Virus record (IMG/VR): IMGVR_UViG_3300038701_001814
Coordinates: 1-31,025 of that record
Direction: 5' to 3' (one strand)
Source: a virus
Length of the DNA: 31,025 bases
Below are positions 22,501-29,053 of the stretch, one piece after another. Every line of letters begins with the position of its first letter. Position 1 is the stretch's first letter. The notes under the pieces were generated by a model, which saw only the letters and a program-made list of their open reading frames with translations, searched no databases and was not told the DNA's origin. Both the position numbers and the translations under genes were made by a program.

Positions 22501-22529
22501 TTCCCAAACTGGCGGATACCTGGTAGCCT
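22501..22529 (+). promoter_or_regulatory. Plus-strand early promoter-operator
   Basis: TTCCCA (22501-22506), 17 nt, TAGCCT (22524-22529). GGATACC-T-GGTAGCC (22514-22528) is the shared palindrome with one mismatch, again across the -10. The leader ends with GAACGGAG (22546-22553) before the ATG at 22560. It should drive the recombination genes. Confidence 0.6.
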
Positions 22530-22559
22530 TCCTGGTAACCCTACAGAACGGAGAACAAA

Positions 22560-22796
22560 ATGGGTTACTTCAAAAGTCAGATTGTGGCTGATCAGGTGGA
22601 ACTGGGTGACCGTATCCCAACACCTAAGCCAGCGGGGTCAGTGTTTCCTTCTAGGAGACTTCACCGCAATGCTCAGAAGCGACACCGTAACATGATGCGG
22701 TCCTTGAATAGGCGACTGCTATTGGATGCTGTGGTGTACATCGGAATGGGGATCATCTTTGGTGCCTTTGTCACCTTCGTGGTGGTGGCACTGTGA
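22560..22796 (+). CDS. Hypothetical membrane-anchored protein, first early gene
   Basis: 78 residues: a polar N-terminus, a basic middle (RRLHRNAQKRHRNMMRSLNRR) and a C-terminal transmembrane helix (VVYIGMGIIFGAFVTFVVVAL). The next gene begins on its last base. Being first in the early operon and in the membrane, it could act on the host envelope or exclude other phages, but nothing in the sequence shows this. Confidence 0.6.
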   Translation: MGYFKSQIVADQVELGDRIPTPKPAGSVFPSRRLHRNAQKRHRNMMRSLNRRLLLDAVVYIGMGIIFGAFVTFVVVAL

Positions 22797-22948
22797 TGGG
22801 TTGGGTCCTGCTAATTGGTGGGGGAGCTCTCGCATTGATTCCAGGGATGATCACTCACACTGTGAATGGTGCCAGCATGTTGGGTGCCATCGTGTCAGTG
22901 GTGGGTGCTTTGATGATAACTATGGGGGTGAATAACTATGCAGATTGA
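22796..22948 (+). CDS. Small two-helix membrane protein
   Basis: 50 residues, starting on the previous stop (TGATG). Two hydrophobic stretches (WVLLIGGGALALIPGM and MLGAIVSVVGALMITMGV) are separated by THTVNGAS. The stop overlaps the next gene by 11 nt. Tight coupling and an uninterrupted hydrophobic pattern support it. Function unknown. Confidence 0.55.
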   Translation: MGWVLLIGGGALALIPGMITHTVNGASMLGAIVSVVGALMITMGVNNYAD

Positions 22949-23111
22949 ACGGGATGGCAGGATGATCAGGGTTCGCCCATTGGATGCCCTGTCTGTGCAA
23001 GCTGAAGATGGCTGGCTGGTCATGGAGCAGAAGACAGCTTTGGAGCTGGCTCAGGCTTTGGCAGAAGCTCGCGCTTTGGATCAGATGGAGAATGAAGGCG
23101 AAGATGGCTGA
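22938..23111 (+). CDS. Small acidic hypothetical protein
   Basis: 57 residues (MQIERDGRMIRVRPLDALSV, then a long Ala/Glu/Leu helix ending MENEGEDG). A GGGGGTG site sits before its ATG, and its end overlaps the next gene by 8 nt. No family recognised. Confidence 0.55.
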   Translation: MQIERDGRMIRVRPLDALSVQAEDGWLVMEQKTALELAQALAEARALDQMENEGEDG

Positions 23112-23295
23112 CAATGTGACTACTTTGTACCCGCTCCGCAGTTGGTCTATTGAAATTTTTGAACAGCGGGATGGTTGGATGGTCATTGTTCACCGCAATG
23201 GTGAACATTTGTTCGACTATAAGTCAGAATCGTTTACCAAAATGAGCGCGATGGTGATGAAAACTGTGGGGAGCATTGATGATTCCAGCGGATAG
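23104..23295 (+). CDS. Small hypothetical protein before the exonuclease
   Basis: 63 residues from ATG 23104 (GAAGG in front). The pattern YPLRSWSIEIFEQRDGWMVIVHRNGEHLFDYKSES suggests a small antiparallel sheet, followed by a helix (KMSAMVMKTVGSI). It overlaps the exonuclease gene by 17 nt. Function unknown. Confidence 0.55.
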   Translation: MADNVTTLYPLRSWSIEIFEQRDGWMVIVHRNGEHLFDYKSESFTKMSAMVMKTVGSIDDSSG

Positions 23296-23866
23296 GTTTA
23301 TTGCAAACAAAGCCTTGGACCATTCTGGGTGGCTTAACGCTAGACGTAATGGTGTGACAGCGACAGAAGTGGCTAAGGCAGCGACAAAGTCTGGCATGGC
23401 TGAAGTGTTGGACAGGTTAGTGAATCCACAGGAAGACTTTGACAATGCCTTCATGGCCTTTGGTAGGGACATGGAAGGTCCACTGTCACTGTGGGTGAAG
23501 GATCAGTTTGATGTGATGCCAAATGAGTGGTTGATTGCTCATGAGAATCCGGCGTTCATGGCGACACCAGATGGCCTGTCAATTGGTCATCTGACAATAA
23601 GTGAAATTAAGACGACAGGGAAGGACTTCAGCAAAGGCATCCCCATTCAGTATCGCAGGCAGGTCCAATGGCAGATGTTTGTCACTGGTGCTACTCGGTG
23701 CCATTTTGTGTGGATGCTTAGGGTTGAAGATAAGAATGGCGACTTCCAGCCTGGGTGGATTGAGCCCAAGCATGAAGTGATAGTGCCTGATTATGAAATG
23801 CAGGCTGACCTGGAGAAATCGGCTAGGTCTTTATTGATTGAGAAACGGAGAATTACTGATGGCTAG
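23279..23866 (+). CDS. YqaJ-type recombination exonuclease
   Basis: 195 residues of the PD-(D/E)xK lambda-exonuclease/YqaJ class, which resects double-stranded ends for recombination. Visible are GVTATEVAKAAT near residue 25, FGRDMEGPL (about 61-69), ATPDGLS (about 95-101) and SEIKTTGKDF (about 107-116) forming the D...E-x-K core, and the YRRQVQWQM helix. The ATG at 23279 is preferred over TTG 23276 because of spacing to GGGGAG. It is coupled to the annealing protein gene. Confidence 0.82.
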   Translation: MIPADRFIANKALDHSGWLNARRNGVTATEVAKAATKSGMAEVLDRLVNPQEDFDNAFMAFGRDMEGPLSLWVKDQFDVMPNEWLIAHENPAFMATPDGLSIGHLTISEIKTTGKDFSKGIPIQYRRQVQWQMFVTGATRCHFVWMLRVEDKNGDFQPGWIEPKHEVIVPDYEMQADLEKSARSLLIEKRRITDG

Positions 23867-24368
23867 ATTCAACTTGAACGATTATGACATGGTGGAAAAT
23901 CGGATTGCCCGATTCCTTGAGGACTTCCCTGATGGCAGGATCATCACCAGGGAAATGACCACTGACAATGACAGAGCCAAAGGGTACTGGGTGGTGATGG
24001 CTGAAATTTTCACTGACCATGAAGATCAACATGCCCGCTGTGCAAAGGCGAGTGGTTGGGCCTTTGAAATTGAAGGCACTGCTGGTGCCAACGCTACCGC
24101 TGCCCTGGAAAATTGCGAGACGAGTGCGATTGGTCGCGCTTTGGCGAATGCTGGCTACAGTGGCAATAAGCGTGCTAGTCAGTCTGAAATGAAGAAGGTG
24201 GCCAGAGCAGATAAGCCTATCCCTGAAGAATTTGTCAATCAGATCAGTGAAGCTTCATCAATAGACGAATTGACAAAATTGTGGGATACTGCCGTTAATG
24301 AAGGCTACGCTGAAGATCTAAGGAAGGTCTTTGGTGCCAGGAAGCAACGGTTGGAGAATGATGCCTAA
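23859..24368 (+). CDS. Single-strand annealing protein (Erf/Sak-like)
   Basis: 169 residues from ATG 23859 (GGAGAATT in front). The blocks YDMVENRIARFLEDFPDGRIIT, VVMAEIFTD and TAALENCETSAIGRALANAGYSGNKRASQSEM match a family common in actinophages and annotated as a recombinase or ssDNA-binding protein. With the exonuclease just upstream it should form a Red-like end-resection and annealing pair. Which annealing superfamily it belongs to is not certain. Confidence 0.75.
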   Translation: MARFNLNDYDMVENRIARFLEDFPDGRIITREMTTDNDRAKGYWVVMAEIFTDHEDQHARCAKASGWAFEIEGTAGANATAALENCETSAIGRALANAGYSGNKRASQSEMKKVARADKPIPEEFVNQISEASSIDELTKLWDTAVNEGYAEDLRKVFGARKQRLENDA

Positions 24369-24534
24369 TCAAATTGAATGGACGATGATTGCTCAGGACC
24401 ATGGAAGGCGTTTGCGTTTCGTGGAAAAGGCAGATGACTATGTTGAACAGTTGAAGGAAGGTCAGATGACATTCCGCAACTATCATCAGGATGTGATCAA
24501 GGATGTCTTCGCAGAGCAACCTGACACCCGCTGA
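24361..24534 (+). CDS. Small hypothetical protein
   Basis: 57 residues (MPNQIEWTMIAQDHGRRLRFVEKADDYVEQL...). GGAG lies four bases before ATG 24361; ATG 24358 is too close. Charged and helical, no family recognised. It overlaps both neighbours, as genes do throughout this operon. Confidence 0.55.
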   Translation: MPNQIEWTMIAQDHGRRLRFVEKADDYVEQLKEGQMTFRNYHQDVIKDVFAEQPDTR

Positions 24535-24850
24535 AGTCATTCACACCCTGTCTCAGATTGGTAAGGATATTGATGAAGCCACTGAGACATTGGGTGATCT
24601 TGATGAAGCTGTGGTGAAGGCTCGCAGGGCTTACGAGACTGAATATGCTCGCACCTTCTTGAGCACTGAAGGTGCCATGGAAGTTCGCAAGTACACTGCA
24701 AAGCTGGCCACTGATCAGTCTGGCTTCATGTTGGAGCTGGCTGAGCAGAAACACAGGTCACAGGTGGCTCACATTAGGGCTTTGAGAGACAGGCTTGAAG
24801 TGGGTAGATCTATTAGTGCCCTGGTCAGGTTGGAATGGGGAAATAGTTGA
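24503..24850 (+). CDS. Coiled-coil protein of the recombination operon
   Basis: 115 residues, nearly all helical (TPAEVIHTLSQIGKDIDEATETLGDLDEAVVKARRAYETEYARTFL, then EGAMEVRKYTAKLATDQ). Similar proteins accompany recombination genes in actinophages. Its role is unknown; binding a recombination enzyme or ssDNA is possible. Confidence 0.6.
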   Translation: MSSQSNLTPAEVIHTLSQIGKDIDEATETLGDLDEAVVKARRAYETEYARTFLSTEGAMEVRKYTAKLATDQSGFMLELAEQKHRSQVAHIRALRDRLEVGRSISALVRLEWGNS

Positions 24851-24993
24851 CAGCCACACACCCGTGTGTCAGGTGTCACACACCAGTGAATGCTGACATT
24901 CATGAAGAAGAACTGGGATTCTGTTTGGACTGTTCCAATCTGTATTGGGAGCACAAACTTGATCCAGTGACTTTGGAAAAATATGAATGCTGA
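24847..24993 (+). CDS. Small zinc-ribbon protein (TTG start)
   Basis: A 48-residue ORF that begins with TTG overlapping the previous stop (TTGA). It carries CVRC (residues 7-10) and CLDC (29-32), the two knuckles of a zinc ribbon, then NLYWEHKLDPVTLEKYEC. The paired knuckles in a coupled frame make it likely to be real. Such proteins often bind nucleic acid. Confidence 0.6.
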   Translation: MTATHPCVRCHTPVNADIHEEELGFCLDCSNLYWEHKLDPVTLEKYEC

Positions 24994-25008
24994 CGTCCAT
25001 AAATAAGT

Positions 25009-25057
25009 GAATGTCTGCGAACGCCTACATTGTTGGAATGTGTGCGAACGCCAACAT
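25009..25057 (+). repeat. Two 22-bp direct repeats in the resolvase promoter
   Basis: Copies at 25009-25030 and 25036-25057 (GAATGTSTGCGAACGCCWACAT) agree at 20 of 22 bases with a period of 27. GAATGCTGAC also occurs upstream at 24888 and 24984. They lie in the otherwise empty 24994-25121 interval, which suggests regulator or initiator binding sites. Confidence 0.6.
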
Positions 25058-25108
25058 CAGGTCAATATGGCCATTGTGCGATAGCGACTGCATATCGTTA
25101 TTGGACGA

Positions 25109-25114
25109 TAAACT
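25109..25114 (+). promoter_or_regulatory. -10 element of a likely leaderless gene
   Basis: TAAACT lies seven bases before the ATG at 25122, the same spacing style as TAAGCT before the leaderless gene at 10672. No ribosome site is seen. No clear -35 is present, so activation through the direct repeats at 25009-25057 is possible. Confidence 0.45.
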
Positions 25115-25121
25115 AGTGGCC

Positions 25122-25448
25122 ATGTCAGGGTCAACTTCAAGGCGCAAAGGTAACAGGGCTGAGACTGAAGTGGTCAAGGTCCTGAAGGCTCATGGTTGGG
25201 ATGTGCAAACATCGAGAGCGGCGCGTGGTGGCTACCAGTCTGGTGAGGACATTGTGGGAGACTTCCCTGCTTCCATTGAAGTGAAGAATCAGGCGAAGCT
25301 GGATCTGTCTGGGTGGTGGGCTCAGGCAGAATATCAAGCCAATGGTCGCCCAGCTGTGGTGATTCATAAGCGGGTTGGGAAGGGTCAGGCTGAAGACTGG
25401 TGGGTGACTATGGACTTGAAGACTTTGATTAGGTTGCTGACAGAATGA
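25122..25448 (+). CDS. Hjc-like PD-(D/E)xK nuclease, probable Holliday junction resolvase
   Basis: 108 residues from ATG 25122. An in-frame extension to 25011 would run through the direct repeats and is rejected. Motifs: SRRKGNRAETEVVKVLKAHGW with E14, GEDIVGDFPASIEVKNQ with D43 and E53-x-K55, and the WWAQAEYQA helix. These fit archaeal-type resolvases used by phages to clear branched DNA before packaging. It overlaps the HNH gene by four bases. Confidence 0.75.
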   Translation: MSGSTSRRKGNRAETEVVKVLKAHGWDVQTSRAARGGYQSGEDIVGDFPASIEVKNQAKLDLSGWWAQAEYQANGRPAVVIHKRVGKGQAEDWWVTMDLKTLIRLLTE

Positions 25449-25810
25449 ATCAGAAGCAGTTTCGCAAATACTTGGACAGGGATGATGGGTGTGTGCATTG
25501 TGGCGCTACTGAAGCTGTGTCCCCACATCACAGGCTGAATCGTGGCATGGGTGGCAGTAAGGTCAGGGATGTTCCTTCCAACATCATCACTGTGTGTTCA
25601 TGGTTGAACAGTGCCATGGAGAGTGATAGCACGATAGCGGAACGGGCTCGCAAGATGGGGTGGAAGCTTCGAGCAGGTGACCATCCTGCCCTTGAACCTG
25701 TCTACCATTACTCGATGCAGTGGCGAATGCTTGATGATCACTTTGGATTCCATCATGACTTGAATGAAAATTCGCGGGTGATTAGACAACTGCGACTGAC
25801 AGGACTATAA
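25445..25810 (+). CDS. HNH-fold nuclease-like protein
   Basis: 121 residues. The first part has a CVHCGA knuckle, SPHHRLNRGMGGSKVRDVPSNIITVC in the place of the HNH core, and SWLNSAMESD. Only one CxxC is complete. The second half (YHYSMQWRMLDDHFGFHHDLNEN) is not recognised. It may be a recombination or DNA-processing nuclease of the operon, or a degenerate homing-type HNH. Confidence 0.65.
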   Translation: MNQKQFRKYLDRDDGCVHCGATEAVSPHHRLNRGMGGSKVRDVPSNIITVCSWLNSAMESDSTIAERARKMGWKLRAGDHPALEPVYHYSMQWRMLDDHFGFHHDLNENSRVIRQLRLTGL

Positions 25811-25839
25811 CTAGACAAACAAAGTGAACGGGGGAAAAT

Positions 25840-26535
25840 ATGCTGATTCGTGGTCACCATGACCTTGATGATCAATTCACACAGGTGCCGAATTCTTGGT
25901 TGAGAGACAGCAGGCTGAGCCTGGGAGCCATTGGGCTTCTCGGTCAACTGTTGTCCCACAGACCTGGATGGTCGGTCAGCCTAGAATCGTTGGCTCATTC
26001 CAATAATTGTGGGCGGGACAGAATCAGGACATATGTTGGCGAGCTGTCTGAAGCAGGCTATTTGACTAGGTCAAAGAAGCAGCGAAGGAACAGCAAAGGA
26101 CATGTGACTGGGTATGACTACCACCTTGGAAGTCCATCGTTGGATTATCCTACGAAGGCTGACCCTACGAAGGGTGAACCTACGAAGGAAAACTCGGCGC
26201 ATAAGAATACTAGGGTTAAGAACACCATTAGTAAGAACACTATTGATGAAGAAGTATCCATCGAATTTGATCAATTTTGGGACGTGTATCCAAAGAAGGT
26301 TGACAAACCTTTGGCGAAGAAGTCCTTCCAGAAGGCTTTGGTTAGGGCAACCTTTGAAGACATTCTGAAGGGTGCTCAGGCGTATGCTGATGATCCCAAC
26401 CGAGAACAGCGTTTCACTAAGAATCCATCGACTTGGTTAAATGCTGATGCTTGGGAGAATCCACCACTGCCTGCTAAGGGTAAGCGTGCTGAGACAAAAC
26501 GGTTGATTGATGAGTGGAAACAGTCAGGTGCTTGA
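25840..26535 (+). CDS. Replication initiator with winged-helix domain
   Basis: 231 residues. Residues about 13-95 form a winged-helix domain (NSWLRDSRLSLGAIGLLGQLLSHRPGWSVSLESLAHS, RDRIRTYVGELSEAGYLTRSKKQ). A linker carries PTKAD-PTKGE-PTKEN (104-118) and KNTRV-KNTIS-KNTID (122-136). The C-terminal domain (143-216, FDQFWDVYPKKVDKPLAKKSF to NPSTWLNADAWENPP) is typical of phage and primosome-type replication proteins. The linker DNA is made of 15-bp repeats that look like an origin. GGGGG precedes the ATG. Confidence 0.78.
   Translation: MLIRGHHDLDDQFTQVPNSWLRDSRLSLGAIGLLGQLLSHRPGWSVSLESLAHSNNCGRDRIRTYVGELSEAGYLTRSKKQRRNSKGHVTGYDYHLGSPSLDYPTKADPTKGEPTKENSAHKNTRVKNTISKNTIDEEVSIEFDQFWDVYPKKVDKPLAKKSFQKALVRATFEDILKGAQAYADDPNREQRFTKNPSTWLNADAWENPPLPAKGKRAETKRLIDEWKQSGA
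26149..26246 (+). repeat. Candidate replication origin: two iteron sets inside the initiator gene
   Basis: CCTACGAAGG occurs at 26149, 26164 and 26179, and TAAGAAYAC at 26202, 26217 and 26232; both sets have a strict 15-bp period. The first set is identical at every base, including silent positions, and the second is A/T rich, like the iteron plus unwinding-region layout inside lambda O. A recent tandem duplication of a protein linker is the alternative. Confidence 0.55.
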
Positions 26536-26564
26536 CATCTAACCAATATGGCTACACACTAGCT
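26532..26564 (+). promoter_or_regulatory. Promoter with variant operator
   Basis: TTGACA (26532-26537) is perfect; a 17-nt spacer gives a weak CACACT -10 (26555-26560). GGCTACACACTAGCT (26550-26564) keeps the GGCTA-N5-TAGCY half-site spacing of the shared operator. The leader GAACGGAG (26578-26585) leads to ATG 26592. Confidence 0.45.
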
Positions 26565-26591
26565 GTGTGGATTGATAGAACGGAGAAAAAG

Positions 26592-26813
26592 ATGAACAAT
26601 CCAGTTACCCAATACCTGGCAGATACCAGGGATGAGCTTCTGAGACTGGCTGATGGCCACCAGATCTGCTTTGAACATGATCCTGATGAATGTGTGTTTG
26701 ATCTGGTCAGGGAATCAGCAGAGCTGTTGGACCAGGCAGTGATTCAAAGATCACCCGGTGGTGTTGATGGTGCGATGTGGAGGAAGATGGTGATGGAAGA
26801 TGAACTTGCGTGA
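26592..26813 (+). CDS. Small acidic hypothetical protein
   Basis: 73 residues (MNNPVTQYLADTRDELLRLADGHQICFEHDPDECVFDLVRES...). ATG 26592 has GAACGGAG in front; the longer frame from 26514 is rejected. Helical and acidic, no family recognised. It sits between initiator and loader-like protein and overlaps the latter by 14 nt. Confidence 0.6.
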   Translation: MNNPVTQYLADTRDELLRLADGHQICFEHDPDECVFDLVRESAELLDQAVIQRSPGGVDGAMWRKMVMEDELA

Positions 26814-27294
26814 GACGAAAGAACTATTGGCCAGGGTCGCTGCTGTTGATAATCGTGAATTATCTGAAGCGATGGCTGAGCAGTGGCAGGAACTGATTGG
26901 TGACCTGAACTTCAAGGTGGCAAAACGGGCTTTGAAGCTGGCACAGCGGGATCAGAAGGTCCAGTGGGTCCAACCCAAGGACATTGTCGCCAAGATGCAT
27001 GATGCAATCGCTGAGCTGAATCGTGAAGTCCAATCTGAGAAGTCTGAGGAACAAGAAGAATGGGTGCCATGCCCTAAGCCTTCCAACTATGACCAGATGG
27101 TGTCCTTCTATCGTGAGCTGTATCAGAAGGCCCCATGGGCGACTGAGAAGGCCACAGGGATGTTGACAGTGGGAACCACACATTCAAAGCCACAGCCCCA
27201 CCACAGGCAACTTTATAACCTTGAATTAGATCGGGAAGTTGAGAAGTCAGCGGAAGCTGTTGGATGGACTATCCCCCAACCGGAATGGAACTGA
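26800..27294 (+). CDS. Helicase loader-like protein
   Basis: 164 residues. The N-terminal half (MNLRETKELLARVAAVDNRELSEAMAEQWQELIGDLNFKVAKRALKLAQRDQKVQWVQPKDIVAKM) has the W-x-x-L helix, repeated helices and PKDI motif of small G39P-like helicase loaders. A Gln/Glu hinge and an unassigned second half follow. After the initiator gene this fits delivery of host helicase to the origin. The call rests on pattern and position. Confidence 0.5.
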   Translation: MNLRETKELLARVAAVDNRELSEAMAEQWQELIGDLNFKVAKRALKLAQRDQKVQWVQPKDIVAKMHDAIAELNREVQSEKSEEQEEWVPCPKPSNYDQMVSFYRELYQKAPWATEKATGMLTVGTTHSKPQPHHRQLYNLELDREVEKSAEAVGWTIPQPEWN

Positions 27295-27296
27295 TT

Positions 27297-27635
27297 ATGA
27301 ATCACAGCGAAGCAGTGTCACATGTGATGCGGTCCTTGGAAACTGTCATGGTTGCTTACCAGGCACAGCCCTACAGTGTGGAACGAGAGAAACATGTGTG
27401 GGGCCTGATGTTAGCTATCAACAGCCTTGATTATGTGCGAGAGCTGGTGGATGTGGATCTGGATTCTGTGACTGTTGAAATTGGTGCCAATCGGGAACGG
27501 TGGGACGTCATGGAATACATGGAAAAGATTCAAGCTGATCTAATTGCTGAAGGGCACATGGACAGTCAAGCTTTGAAGCTGGTGAGCAGTTTGATCAGGT
27601 GGTTAGAAGATCGAGAACTAAGAAGTGATGATTGA
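27297..27635 (+). CDS. Hypothetical helical protein
   Basis: 112 residues from ATG 27297 (GGAA at 6 nt; ATG 27285 is possible). Sequence such as HVWGLMLAINSLDYVRELVDVDLDSVTVEIG and SLIRWLEDRELRSDD is helical and acidic. It is the last sizeable gene of this operon before a regulatory gap. No function recognised. Confidence 0.55.
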   Translation: MNHSEAVSHVMRSLETVMVAYQAQPYSVEREKHVWGLMLAINSLDYVRELVDVDLDSVTVEIGANRERWDVMEYMEKIQADLIAEGHMDSQALKLVSSLIRWLEDRELRSDD

Positions 27636-27744
27636 AGTCTTGCATTTGAAGACAACAAATGTAAGGAAAATTCCTTACTTGAATGCAACAATCGGTGATG
27701 TCAATGCTGTGTGTTCGGGCCGATTTGATGGCGAAAAGGGTTGA
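27628..27744 (+). CDS. Possible 38-residue ORF in the regulatory gap
   Basis: It overlaps the previous gene by 8 nt with AAGAAG in front, encoding MIEVLHLKTTNVRKIPYLNA and a short C-terminus (ending GRFDGEKG). It runs through the perfect palindrome at 27661-27678. Coupling supports it; length and the palindrome count against it. Confidence 0.3.
   Translation: MIEVLHLKTTNVRKIPYLNATIGDVNAVCSGRFDGEKG
27661..27678. promoter_or_regulatory. Perfect 18-bp palindrome, possible operator
   Basis: GTAAGGAA-AA-TTCCTTAC is a perfect inverted repeat with a two-base centre, too tight for an RNA hairpin and typical of a dimeric repressor site. Outer inverted similarity (TTGCATTTGAAG and CTTGAATGCAA) surrounds it. 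Confidence 0.5.
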
Positions 27745-27837
27745 CAGCAGGGAAAATGGTTGCTGATATGAGCTGGCGCACATATTTTGTGGCATTGATA
27801 AGTGACACTTATCTGGGTGCCTAGTGTCACTTGTGAC
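27741..27837 (+). promoter_or_regulatory. Promoter with two downstream palindromes
   Basis: TTGACA (27741-27746), 17 nt, TGATAT (27764-27769). Downstream lie the perfect palindrome GATAAGTG-A-CACTTATC (27797-27813) and, shortly after, TAGTGTCACTTGTGACTA (27822-27839), which repeats the AAGTGACACT core in reverse. A bound dimer would block elongation into the gene at 27867, whose leader has GAACGGAG at 27854. Confidence 0.5.
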
Positions 27838-27866
27838 TAATTTGAAAACAAAGGAACGGAGAACTG

Positions 27867-28169
27867 ATGAGTGAGTACACACCGGAGACGTGGGAAATCA
27901 AACACGCTTACGTTGATACCACTGAGTATGTTGAACGGATGGAAATGGAAACGAGTCGAAGTCTTGACCTAATCAACGCGGAGTTTGACCGTTGGTTAGA
28001 AGCTCATGATGCAGAGGAACGGAGACTCGCAGTCAACAATCTGATCCTGATTCTTGAAGTCTGGTCAAAGACATCAGATGTGCCACAGGAACAGCTCCCA
28101 GGTCTTCACAGGGCCCTTCAAATCGCCAATCTATACGCCAGCAGGCAGATTCAACACAATGAGTACTGA
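27867..28169 (+). CDS. Hypothetical early protein
   Basis: 100 residues, acidic and helical (AYVDTTEYVERMEMETSRSLDLINAEFDRWLEAHDAEERRLAVNNLILILEVW). It is the first gene after the double-palindrome promoter, with GAACGGAG five bases before its ATG. It overlaps the HTH gene by 11 nt. No family recognised. Confidence 0.6.
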   Translation: MSEYTPETWEIKHAYVDTTEYVERMEMETSRSLDLINAEFDRWLEAHDAEERRLAVNNLILILEVWSKTSDVPQEQLPGLHRALQIANLYASRQIQHNEY

Positions 28170-28491
28170 GTGGAATGAAGCTGACCTGTTGGGGATTGAC
28201 CTGGATCAGCTGAAGACTGAATCACCCACCCATCCAAAGCAGGCAAAGAACCACAGGCGAATTGAGAGACAGGGCAGGGCCTACTGGTCACAGCAGGTAC
28301 CAGCCCCAACTACTTGGGTCACTTTGGCTCAGGCAGCGAACAGATTCTTTGTTCACCCTGAAACAATCAGAAGGTGGATCAAGGCTGGCCATATTGACCA
28401 TGACAGGGCAGGCCAGAGGATCATGGTGGATGTTGAGCAGGTTGAGGATTGGCTAACGACACGCCGAGAGACCCAAACAGCAATCCACTAG
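28159..28491 (+). CDS. Excisionase/MerR-like HTH protein
   Basis: 110 residues from ATG 28159. A basic N-terminal part is followed by a winged HTH of the excisionase family (WVTLAQAANRFFVHPETIRRWIKAGHID, 53-80; RIMVDVEQVEDWL, 87-99). No integrase is present, so a transcription factor acting on the palindromes at 27661-27839 is more likely than a recombination directionality factor. Confidence 0.7.
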   Translation: MSTEWNEADLLGIDLDQLKTESPTHPKQAKNHRRIERQGRAYWSQQVPAPTTWVTLAQAANRFFVHPETIRRWIKAGHIDHDRAGQRIMVDVEQVEDWLTTRRETQTAIH

Positions 28492-28528
28492 CTCTAGTAA
28501 GCTAAGACAATAGAACGGAGACAACATC

Positions 28529-28723
28529 ATGAGCACATCAACCACTGGACTTGAGCTGGCAAAGATAGTCGAAGACTTCCTGACCCAGCTTGCTGAGAAC
28601 CACTTCATTCACCCATGTGAGTGCTGTGGCTTCCCAACACCAACACCATTCCTTGATCTGGATACAGACGAGCTATTGTGTAGAAACTGTCGAATCAACC
28701 ACGTGAACGGAGAGCACCACTAA
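28529..28723 (+). CDS. Small zinc-ribbon protein
   Basis: 64 residues with a helical N-terminus (LELAKIVEDFLTQLAENHF) and four cysteines in two knuckles, CECC (residues 30-33) and CRNC (52-55). GAACGGAG lies eight bases before the ATG. It is coupled to the SSB gene by one base. Nucleic-acid or protein binding is likely; function unknown. Confidence 0.65.
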   Translation: MSTSTTGLELAKIVEDFLTQLAENHFIHPCECCGFPTPTPFLDLDTDELLCRNCRINHVNGEHH

Positions 28724-29040
28724 TGGCAATCATCAACATTGAAAACGCTGAAGTACTCAGGACTATTAGTCAGAAGGGCTTCGCATGTGCGGAGAACTAC
28801 ACGACAAAGGATGGGCAGGAACGCCAAAACAAATTCACTATTTGGTGTAAGCCTGAAGACATCCCCGCTGAAGGATCAACAGTCAATGTGTCTGGTGTCC
28901 TCACTACCCGTATGGAGAACTACAACGGGAGAGACTTTGTGGGTCAACATGTGAACTTCCCACGGGTTGAAACTGTGAAGGAAGCCGTCGTTGAACAGGC
29001 TCCAGAGAACTGGCCGATTGATTCCAACACCCCATTCTAG
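28723..29040 (+). CDS. ssb: Single-stranded DNA-binding protein, OB-fold
   Basis: 105 residues. An OB-like strand series (ADVLRT-type N-terminus MAIINIENAEVLRTISQKGFACAENY, NKFTIWCKPED, GSTVNVSGVLTTRMENYNGRDFVGQHVNFPRVETV) and a C-terminal tip PIDSNTPF that recalls the acidic hydrophobic tail of SSB used to recruit partners. It is short, so family membership rests on the fold pattern and tail. Confidence 0.65.
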   Translation: MAIINIENAEVLRTISQKGFACAENYTTKDGQERQNKFTIWCKPEDIPAEGSTVNVSGVLTTRMENYNGRDFVGQHVNFPRVETVKEAVVEQAPENWPIDSNTPF

Positions 29041-29053
29041 GAAGGCGTTTCAC

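Noticed and set aside
27756-27824. A 22-codon ORF beginning MVADMSW
   Set aside because: It overlaps the promoter and palindromes, has no coupling to neighbours and is short enough to be chance.
28159-28491. Excisionase-like HTH as a sign of lysogeny
   Set aside because: No integrase, no clear repressor pair and no attachment site are visible. This HTH type is also used by transcription factors.
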